A stretch of 5,817 nt of DNA, from positions 1 to 5,817 of the forward strand of contig JANZZB010000102.1 of the NCBI GenBank assembly GCA_026419635.1. Direction: 5' to 3'. Made by a program: the position numbers and the translations under genes. The DNA is from Clostridiales bacterium (lineage in GTDB: Bacteria; Bacillota; Clostridia; Oscillospirales; Butyricicoccaceae). Positions 1-4,980 of the stretch are shown here, in pieces. The stretch's first letter is position 1. Every line of letters begins with the position of its first letter. A model generated the notes under the pieces. The model did not search any database. It was not told the origin of the DNA and worked only from the letters and a program-made list of their open reading frames with translations.

Positions 1-596
1 ACCTCAACCGCTTCATCCTGATCATGGGTGACAAAAATGCTTGTAATACCTAGTTTGCTGATGGCTTCCCGCAGCCAAATACGAAGTTCCTTTCGCACTT
101 TTGCATCAATGGCCGCAAAAGGTTCATCTAATAGCAGTAAATGCGGGTTCGGTGCAAGTGCACGTGCAAACGCAACTCGCTGCTTTTGACCTCCTGAAAG
201 CTGGTGTGGAAAACGGTTTTCCAGTCCGTTAAGCCCGATTAGGTGGACAAGCTCACTTACACGCTCTTTAATAAAACGGTTGTCTTTTTTTGCTACTTCA
301 AGCCCAAAGGCGATATTATCAAATACATTCATATACCGAAACAGCGCATAATTTTGAAATACAAAACCAATTCCGCGCTTACTGGCTGGCAGATTGTTTA
401 CGCGGACGCCATTGATGATAATATCACCCGAATCCGACTGCTCCAAACCGGATATGATACGCAAAATTGTCGTTTTTCCGCTTCCCGATGGCCCAAGAAG
501 TCCGACCAATTTGCCCTTTTCAATGGAAAAGGAAATATTGTTTAAGGCAGCAAAGCGCCCAAAGTTCTTGTTAATATTTTTCAGTTCAACGTACAT
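1..596 (-). CDS. cysA: Sulfate ABC transporter ATP-binding protein CysA (3' end beyond window)
   Basis: This is the cytoplasmic ATPase of the CysTWA sulfate/thiosulfate importer and powers uptake through CysT and CysW. The first 198 residues are visible; the gene leaves the window at position 1, so the C-terminal part is missing. All ABC motifs are intact: Walker A GPSGSGKTT (35-43), Q-loop Gln81, signature LSGGQKQR (133-140), Walker B LLLLDEP (153-159), a D-loop reading AAID (161-164) and switch His191 in VTHDQDEA. The run FAAIDAKVRKELR after Walker B is what I recall from CysA proteins and separates it from generic sugar ATPases. The start ATG (594-596) lies inside the end of cysW, an 11-bp overlap that suggests translational coupling, and GGAG sits about 7 nt upstream. 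The family assignment is firm; sulfate specificity follows from the neighbours. Confidence 0.95.
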   Translation of the reverse strand, partial: MYVELKNINKNFGRFAALNNISFSIEKGKLVGLLGPSGSGKTTILRIISGLEQSDSGDIIINGVRVNNLPASKRGIGFVFQNYALFRYMNVFDNIAFGLEVAKKDNRFIKERVSELVHLIGLNGLENRFPHQLSGGQKQRVAFARALAPNPHLLLLDEPFAAIDAKVRKELRIWLREAISKLGITSIFVTHDQDEAVE

Positions 597-1407
597 TTTC
601 GTTCTCCGCCTTTTTCCCTTTGTACTCAACGATATTTCTTAATATTAGAATAAGGATGGCCAAAACAACCAAAATTGAAGAAACCGCGAAAGCTGCTGTT
701 AAGTGGAATTCGTTAAATAATATCTCAATGTGCAGCGGGAGTGTATTGGTTTTTCCGCGCAAGTGCCCCGACACAACGGATACAGCTCCGAATTCGCCAA
801 GAGCTCTGGCTGTACACAATATAATGCCATATAATAATCCCCACTTAATGTGAGGCAGAGTGATTTTTCTGTAAATATTGAAACCCGTTGCACCCATTAA
901 CGCAGCTGCTTCTTCCTCGTCGCTCCCCTGAGCATGCATAAGTGGAATCAGTTCCCTTGAAACAAAAGGAAAGGTTACAAATATGGTTGCCAAAATAATC
1001 CCCGGTACAGCAAACACAATCTTAAGATGAAGCGTCTGTAAAATATCGTTAGCCCAGCCGATTCTTCCAAATACCAAAATAAAAACAAGTCCCGCAATAA
1101 CAGGTGAAATTGCAAATGGAATATCGATCAGTGTGGTTAAAAATTGTTTTCCCCGAAATCTGAACTTGGTAATAGCCCAGGAAGAGAAGAGTCCGAAAAA
1201 TGTATTTATAACAACGGCTAAAAAAGTAGTCAGCAGTGTAAGATTCAATGCTTTTATGGTGTATTCATCCGTTATGGCTTTTGAAAAGACTTCCCAGCCC
1301 TGCTTTAATGCGTAAACCAAAACGGTGAATAACGGAATCACTAACATAATGATGATAAATAACGTACCTAAAACAATTAAGCTTATTTTTGTTGTTTTTG
1401 CGTTCAT
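586..1407 (-). CDS. cysW: Sulfate ABC transporter permease CysW
   Basis: This is an inner-membrane permease that pairs with CysT to form the sulfate channel. I chose the ATG at 1405-1407 (273 aa). The frame opens three codons earlier at a TTG (1414-1416) directly after the cysT stop, but AAGGGG (1420-1425) is only 3 nt from that TTG and 12 nt from the ATG, so the start is somewhat uncertain. Hydrophobic stretches near residues 8-33, 55-77, 95-114, 128-149, 190-200 and 239-257 fit a six-helix MetI-like permease. The EAA loop that docks on the ATPase is clear: EEEAAALMGATGFNIYRKIT, about residues 164-183, followed by LPHI. The C-terminal half (ALGEFGAVSVVSG) is typical of CysT/CysW. CysW rather than CysT is inferred from gene order and the DIPFAISPVIAGLVF stretch. 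The end overlaps the cysA start. Confidence 0.93.
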   Translation of the reverse strand: MNAKTTKISLIVLGTLFIIIMLVIPLFTVLVYALKQGWEVFSKAITDEYTIKALNLTLLTTFLAVVINTFFGLFSSWAITKFRFRGKQFLTTLIDIPFAISPVIAGLVFILVFGRIGWANDILQTLHLKIVFAVPGIILATIFVTFPFVSRELIPLMHAQGSDEEEAAALMGATGFNIYRKITLPHIKWGLLYGIILCTARALGEFGAVSVVSGHLRGKTNTLPLHIEILFNEFHLTAAFAVSSILVVLAILILILRNIVEYKGKKAENENVR

Positions 1408-1416
1408 CTTAATCAA

Positions 1417-2259
1417 CTACCCCTTCGCTGCTTTGTTCACTTTGGATTGCAAGATATTGATGGAAAATAAAATCACGAAGGAGAAAATGATCATAACAAG
1501 AGCAATTGCGGTTGCACCGCCGTAATCAAATTGCTCTAGCTTGCTCATAATAATCAGCGGTGTGATTTGTGTTTTATAAGGGATATTACCGGCAATAAAT
1601 ACGACACTTCCATATTCGCCGATTCCCCGGGCAAAGGCTAAGCCGAAACCAGTTAATAAAGCCGGTAAGATTTCTGGGAAAACCACTTTAAAAAAGATTT
1701 TGGAGCGACTTGCTCCCAGCATCATGGCGGCTTCTTCGTATTGGCTATCCAACTTTTCCAGTACCGGTTGAATAGAACGAACAACAAAAGGAATACCGAT
1801 AAAAATCAAAGCAATCGTAATGCCGACCGTAGTATAGGAAATTTCTACGCCGATTTTATTAAACAGGCCTCCGATCCAGCCGGTGTCGGAATAAATTGTC
1901 GTCAGTGCAATACCGGCAACGGCAGTAGGTAGTGCAAAGGGCAATTCAATAAATCCATCTAAAATTCGCCTGCATGGGAATTGGTATCTCGTCAAAATCC
2001 AAGCAAGAATTACGCCAAAAACACAATTTACTATTGCAGCAATCAGCGAACATATGAGACTTACTTTATATGTAGCCACTACTTGAGAATCTGTAACAGA
2101 GGCAATGATTTGATTAAAACTTGTTCCCGAAAGAGCTAATAGAATTGAGAGAAGGGGAATCATCACAATTAAGCTCAACATTGAAATTGTAATTCCCATC
2201 GAAAGTCCAAAGCCTGGAATTACTTTGTTTTTTTTGCGCTTCAAGCTAAATCTTGTCAT
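1417..2259 (-). CDS. cysT: Sulfate ABC transporter permease CysT (CysU)
   Basis: This is the second membrane permease (280 aa) of the sulfate importer. After a basic N-terminus (KRKKNK, 7-12) come hydrophobic segments near 18-43, 65-88, 105-123, 143-161, 198-221 and 248-270, the usual six-helix layout. The ELPFALPTAVAG stretch (105-116) is a strong CysT/ModB-type hallmark, and the EAA loop EEAAMMLGASRSKIFFKVVF (175-194) contacts CysA. GIGEYGSVVFIAGNIPYKTQ (212-231) is characteristic of the sulfate permeases. The ATG at 2257-2259 has AAAGGGGA about 9 nt upstream. The gene starts 22 bp after the sbp stop and its TAG stop is adjacent to the possible TTG start of cysW, so it is mid-operon. Molybdate permease is the main alternative, but the neighbouring Sbp and CysW argue for sulfate. 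Confidence 0.94.
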   Translation of the reverse strand: MTRFSLKRKKNKVIPGFGLSMGITISMLSLIVMIPLLSILLALSGTSFNQIIASVTDSQVVATYKVSLICSLIAAIVNCVFGVILAWILTRYQFPCRRILDGFIELPFALPTAVAGIALTTIYSDTGWIGGLFNKIGVEISYTTVGITIALIFIGIPFVVRSIQPVLEKLDSQYEEAAMMLGASRSKIFFKVVFPEILPALLTGFGLAFARGIGEYGSVVFIAGNIPYKTQITPLIIMSKLEQFDYGGATAIALVMIIFSFVILFSINILQSKVNKAAKG

Positions 2260-2281
2260 TGTGATGATTCCCCTTTAGTTA

Positions 2282-3356
2282 TTACTTTTTCTTATAGATC
2301 TGATCAAATATCGCACCGTCTGCGAAGAATTTTTTAGTGGCAGCAGCCCAGCCTCCGAAATCACTATCGATATTCGCAAGTTTAAGATTTAAATCAAATG
2401 TACCGGAAAATTCTTTTAATATATCCGGGTTGGAGGGTCTGTAAAAATTCTCGCCAGCCAGTTTCTGTGCCTCGTCGGAATACAGATATTGCAGATACGC
2501 TTTAGAAACCTCTTCGGTACCTCTCTTTTTAACAATCGAATCCACAACTGCTACAGACGGCTGTGCCAAAATGCTGATGCTGGGTGTGATAATCTCATAT
2601 TCACCCGGATGCTCTTTGACGGAAAGGAATGCTTCGTTTTCCCAAGCCAAAAGAACATCGCCTTTTTTGTTTTCAACAAAAGTAGTTGTGGAACCACGTG
2701 CACCGGTATCCAAAACGGTTACATTGCTATACAAATCCTTCAAGAATTGGGTTGTCTTCGCTTCATCGCCCGCATAATATTCTTTAGCAAAAAGCCCATG
2801 CGGCCAGAAAATTCCATCTTGCTCCACCCGATGTTTTGGGATTCGGAGTGATGACTTCAACGCCTTTTTTGACAATATCGTTCCAATCTTTTATTGCTTT
2901 CGGGTTTCCCTTACGTACTAAAAATACAATGGTTGAGGTATAGGGTGCGCTGTTCTTGTCAAATTCATTGATCCAGCCTGGTTCAATTAAACCGCCTTTT
3001 TCAAGTTCTGCAACATCTTGTTCCAAAGCTAGCGTTACAACATCTGCCTCATTTCCTTCTAATACAGAACGAGCCTGCTTGCCGGACCCGCCATGAGACT
3101 GTACGATTGTTACGTCCTGCCCGGTTTTGTCTTTCCAATATTTTTGGAAAATTTTATTATAAGCCTCGTATAACTCTCTTGTTGGGTCATAGGAGACATT
3201 TGTAATCTCTACAGGGGGTTTTACATCGGTACCCTTCGTATTCTGGTTGTCGGTATTTATTTTTTTGCTGCATCCTGCAAACGACGTAATAACGGTCAGG
3301 GTAGCCAAGCTTAATAACGTTAATCTTTTAAATAAATGAACGGTTCTATGTTTCAT
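2282..3356 (-). pseudogene. sbp: Sulfate-binding lipoprotein Sbp, interrupted by a +1 frameshift
   Basis: This is the extracellular receptor that captures sulfate for CysTWA. The N-terminus is a lipoprotein signal (basic KHR, hydrophobic 8-26, lipobox FAGC with Cys29), so it would be membrane-anchored. Family hallmarks are NVSYDPTREL (53-62), the anion-binding segment SHGGSGKQARSV (87-98) and NPKTSGGAR (172-180). The frame then reads LAAWAFC and stops at 2784-2786. The rest of the protein (AKEYYAGDEAKTT, TGARGSTTTF, DVLLAWENEAF, near-terminal GGWAAATKKFFADGAIFDQI) continues in another frame to a TAA at 2282-2284. Removing one base from the five-base run at 2789-2793 joins both halves into about 357 aa, normal for Sbp. 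No other lesion is visible, so this is either recent or a sequencing error. The start ATG (3354-3356) has AAAGGA about 11 nt upstream. Confidence 0.88.
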
Positions 3357-3371
3357 AAATAGATCTTTCCT

Positions 3372-3461
3372 TTACTCTTTATTGTAATTTTTATCAAGTT
3401 CCGTTTTTTCATAACATCGACATCGGTAAACAAAATAATCTCGCTGCCAAAAGCTGCACAT
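3372..3461 (-). CDS. Candidate Cys-containing leader peptide upstream of sbp (29 aa)
   Basis: This small ORF lies wholly inside the predicted sbp mRNA leader. It starts at an ATG (3459-3461) with GAAGGGA ending 10 nt upstream and begins MCSFWQRDYF. Residues 13-16 are Arg-Cys-Arg-Cys, encoded by a tandem CGATGT repeat, giving three Cys in 29 residues (2, 14, 16); the end is NYNKE. Its TAA (3372-3374) abuts and partly overlaps the sbp Shine-Dalgarno (AAAGGA), so ribosomes ending here would occupy the sbp start site. This could be a cysteine-sensing or coupling leader peptide. No terminator hairpin is visible between it and sbp, so a translational mechanism is more likely than classical attenuation. 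An overlapping 19-codon frame (3353-3412) ends in an ATGA overlap with sbp but lacks a ribosome site. Function is inferred only from position and composition. Confidence 0.4.
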   Translation of the reverse strand: MCSFWQRDYFVYRCRCYEKTELDKNYNKE

Positions 3462-3554
3462 ACGCAATACGTCCCTTCAAATAAATTAGATGTCTTAGTC
3501 AGTTTTGATTCCGTAATTCGTACTAAACCTATATATTTACTAAGATTAGGTTTG

Positions 3555-3583
3555 ATGATAGCACAGACGAAAACGAAAGTCAA
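3555..3583 (-). promoter_or_regulatory. Predicted sigma-A promoter of sbp-cysTWA
   Basis: Reading the minus strand, TTGACT (3578-3583) and TATCAT (3555-3560) each match the consensus at 5 of 6 positions and are separated by exactly 17 bp. The start site would be near 3548, giving a leader of about 190 nt before sbp. The operator-like palindrome lies just upstream of the -35 hexamer. No terminator separates this promoter from the regulator gene, so some read-through from upstream is possible. Confidence 0.75.
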
Positions 3584-3594
3584 TTTATTTTCAG

Positions 3595-3605
3595 GCAAAC
3601 GTTTT
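3595..3605 (-). promoter_or_regulatory. LacI-family operator-like site upstream of sbp
   Basis: The minus strand reads AAAACGTTTGC; the core AAACGTTT is a perfect palindrome with a central CpG (3600/3601), as in LacI/GalR operators. The 9-mer AACGTTTGC recurs at two other promoters in this window. The AACGTT core ends 14 nt before the -35 hexamer, so the site is centred near -52. It also resembles a CcpA cre site (the 14-mer TGAAAACGTTTGCC fits the loose cre pattern except for its last base), so CcpA is an alternative binder. Confidence 0.65.
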
Positions 3606-3627
3606 CAATAGAACGACCCAAAAGATT

Positions 3628-4650
3628 TCATTTCAGCTTTGCGGTACTCTCACGAATGAGTAGTTTATGAGGAAGATAAATTTTCATTGGAAGTAGATGC
3701 ACCTTATTAATACGGTCAATCAAAGTGCGCACTGCCATCTTGCCCATTTCTATTTTCGGAATGCTGACGGTGGTCAACATGGGTGATACATATTGTGCCA
3801 GTTCAATATCATCAATGCTTATAACAGATAGCTGCTCCGGAATTTTTATTCCGGCTTCTGTAAAACGCTTGATTGCGGCAATTGCCGTAACATCAGTCGC
3901 ACAAAACACAGCCGTTGGCAATGGGCTAGCTGATTGCAGCAAATAGCCAACTCCGGAATACCCACCAGAGCAATCTTGTTGGCAAGAAGCAATTAATTCG
4001 CTGCCACTTTCCAGGTTATGCTCCTGAACTGTATCAATATAAGCCTTAAATCGCACTTCATTTGCGGTTTCTCCGATATACCCAATGCGTTTATGGCCAT
4101 TGGTAATTAAGTAATTCAAAGCGGTCTTTGTAGCTTCGTAACCGTCACATATTACCTGATCCCAATCGGCATCTATTAAATTTCGCCCGACATATACAAT
4201 ATTTTTATAATACTTATCTAAGAATTTTCGAGTATTGTTATCAAAGCGACCTAAAACAATGGCACCATCTGTTTTAGCAGTTTGGATCTTATGAAGAAGC
4301 GCATTATTCTCTATATCAAAAATGGAATAAGAAGTGGAAACGACATAGCCCAAGCTGAGTGCCTGTTGTTCAATGGCTCGTGCGACTTGGGCAAAAAAAG
4401 GATTATCATTTGGGTTTTTTGTTCTGCCTAAAATGCAGGTAAGCGTATGTGAATGCTTGTTACTTGATTCACTTTTGGCACATTTCAACTCTCTGGCAGA
4501 TTGGTTGGGAATATAACCGGTTTCCCTGATAATTTCCCACACCTTACTGCGTATCTCTTTTCGGGCGAAGCTGTCGTCCGGAGAATTAATGATGCGAGAA
4601 ACGGTTGAAACGGATACCCCGGCACGCGTGGCGATTTCCTTTAATGTCAT
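3628..4650 (-). CDS. LacI/GalR-family transcriptional regulator, probable regulator of sulfate assimilation
   Basis: This is a 340-residue DNA-binding regulator of normal family length. The N-terminal helix-turn-helix (LKEIATRAGVSVSTVSRIIN, 3-22) is followed by the hinge YIPNQSAREL (46-55), whose Leu55 would intercalate at the central CpG of the operator. A periplasmic-binding-protein-like effector domain fills about 68-335. It keeps Arg200 and Asp280, positions that often contact small ligands in the family, and the stretch PMLTTVSIPKIEMGKMAVRT (290-309) resembles EbgR/MsmR-type regulators. ATG 4648-4650 has AGGAGGG (4659-4665) 8 nt upstream. It is codirectional with sbp and divergent from the APS reductase gene; operator-like sites precede its own promoter and both targets. 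LacI proteins usually sense sugars or nucleobases; the ligand here cannot be read from the sequence. The role in sulfate control is inferred from context. Confidence 0.9.
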   Translation of the reverse strand: MTLKEIATRAGVSVSTVSRIINSPDDSFARKEIRSKVWEIIRETGYIPNQSARELKCAKSESSNKHSHTLTCILGRTKNPNDNPFFAQVARAIEQQALSLGYVVSTSYSIFDIENNALLHKIQTAKTDGAIVLGRFDNNTRKFLDKYYKNIVYVGRNLIDADWDQVICDGYEATKTALNYLITNGHKRIGYIGETANEVRFKAYIDTVQEHNLESGSELIASCQQDCSGGYSGVGYLLQSASPLPTAVFCATDVTAIAAIKRFTEAGIKIPEQLSVISIDDIELAQYVSPMLTTVSIPKIEMGKMAVRTLIDRINKVHLLPMKIYLPHKLLIRESTAKLK

Positions 4651-4713
4651 TTCGCTATCCCTCCTGTGGCAATTATAACATATAATACAAATAGAAATAG
4701 TATGTATTAATTT

Positions 4714-4741
4714 ATTATAATAGAAAAATAATAATTTTCAA
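4714..4741 (-). promoter_or_regulatory. Predicted promoter of the LacI-family regulator gene
   Basis: The minus strand reads TTGAAA (4736-4741) and TATAAT (4714-4719) with a 16-bp spacer, close to the sigma-A consensus. Transcription would begin near 4707, about 57 nt before the start codon. A second TATAAT nearer the gene (around 4674-4679) lacks a good -35 and would leave almost no leader. An operator-like core ends 14 nt upstream of the -35, suggesting autoregulation. Confidence 0.65.
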
Positions 4742-4755
4742 CGAAAAATATGTAT

Positions 4756-4764
4756 AACGTTTGC
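4756..4764 (+). promoter_or_regulatory. LacI-family operator-like site at the regulator's own promoter
   Basis: AACGTTTGC is identical to the 9-mer at the sbp and reductase promoters, with an AACGTT palindrome centred at 4758/4759. Relative to the regulator's promoter the core lies 14 nt upstream of the -35 hexamer, the same geometry as at the other two sites. The outer half-site (TAT on the left) is weaker than the right half, so affinity may differ. Confidence 0.6.
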
Positions 4765-4816
4765 AAAATTCTTTTTTATCTAACCTTCTACGTTTAAAAA
4801 GCGAAGTATTAGGGGT

Positions 4817-4830
4817 GTTTGGCGCCCAAC
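4817..4830. repeat. 14-bp near-perfect palindrome in the divergent intergenic region
   Basis: GTTTGGCGCCCAAC is a dyad with one mismatched pair around GGCGCC. It stands out as a GC-rich island in AT-rich DNA, midway between the two operator-like sites. It could be a site for a second dimeric regulator. No T-run follows in either direction, so it is unlikely to be a terminator. A single copy in this window limits confidence. Confidence 0.35.
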
Positions 4831-4870
4831 GCAGAGGAGTTTGATTGGCTATTAGTGCAATCGGATTTGT

Positions 4871-4881
4871 CAAACGTTTGC
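4871..4881 (+). promoter_or_regulatory. LacI-family operator-like site upstream of the APS reductase gene
   Basis: CAAACGTTTG (4871-4880) is a perfect 10-bp palindrome and the most symmetric of the three sites; with the following C it contains the shared AACGTTTGC. It is centred at 4875/4876, and its AACGTT core ends 14 nt before the predicted -35 hexamer. This upstream position would suit activation more than steric repression. Confidence 0.7.
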
Positions 4882-4892
4882 GTAAATAACCA

Positions 4893-4921
4893 TGGATTTT
4901 TGTAAATTTAACGATTATACT
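4893..4921 (+). promoter_or_regulatory. Predicted promoter of the APS reductase gene, weak -35
   Basis: TATACT (4916-4921) is a good -10 hexamer. At 17 bp upstream lies TGGATT (4893-4898), which matches the -35 consensus at only 3 of 6 positions. Transcription would start near 4928, about 53 nt before the ATG. The poor -35, next to the best operator of the three, fits a promoter that needs an activator. Confidence 0.5.
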
Positions 4922-4980
4922 ATGAACCAACACCTATAAAAACTAGTTGAATAATATGAATTGGCATGGGAAAGGGTACT

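Larger units (their letters stand above)
4651..4980. other. Divergent regulatory region between the regulator and the APS reductase gene
   Basis: These 330 bp contain no convincing gene. From left to right they hold the regulator's ribosome site (4659-4665), its promoter (4714-4741), an operator-like site (4756-4764), an AT-rich stretch, a 14-bp near-palindrome (4817-4830), a second operator-like site (4871-4881) and the rightward promoter (4893-4921) with a leader of about 50 nt. The two operator centres are 117 bp apart, close to 11 helical turns, so looping between bound regulators is geometrically possible. A 72-codon frame across 4715-4933 on the minus strand runs through these elements, lacks a ribosome site and is not considered a gene. 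Confidence 0.7.

Noticed and set aside
243..642. Plus-strand frames opposite cysA and cysW (and similar frames opposite cysT, sbp and the regulator)
   Set aside because: They are antisense shadows of well-conserved genes, have no recognisable domains and no ribosome sites.
2784..2800. Programmed +1 frameshifting in sbp
   Set aside because: The site reads GCT TTT TGC TAA with no internal Shine-Dalgarno, rare-codon or stop context like prfB, and Sbp proteins are not known to be made this way. A homopolymer length error or mutation is simpler.
3493..3553. Interleaved inverted repeats (AAACCTA/TAGGTTT and TCTTAGT/ACTAAGA) resembling a pseudoknot in the sbp leader
   Set aside because: The first strand of one stem lies upstream of, or at, the predicted transcription start, so it would be mostly absent from the RNA. 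The remaining stem is 7 bp of mostly A-U pairs over a loop of nearly 40 nt. Chance in AT-rich DNA is likely.
3353..3598. An 81-codon minus-strand frame across the sbp promoter and leader, ending in an ATGA overlap with sbp
   Set aside because: Its only early start is a TTG inside the operator-like palindrome, upstream of the predicted transcription start, and the frame runs through the -35 and -10. The product resembles nothing I know. Only its last 19 codons, starting at an ATG at 3412, could be translated, and they lack a ribosome site.
3357..3627. SAM-I (S-box) riboswitch or Cys T-box upstream of sbp
   Set aside because: I looked for the conserved S-box core and for the T-box AGGGTGG(T/A)ACCGCG element with a following terminator. 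Neither is present.
4715..4933. A 72-codon minus-strand frame in the divergent intergenic region
   Set aside because: It spans both operator-like sites and the reductase promoter, lacks a ribosome-binding site, and its composition (basic, Asn-rich) is what translated AT-rich non-coding DNA gives.
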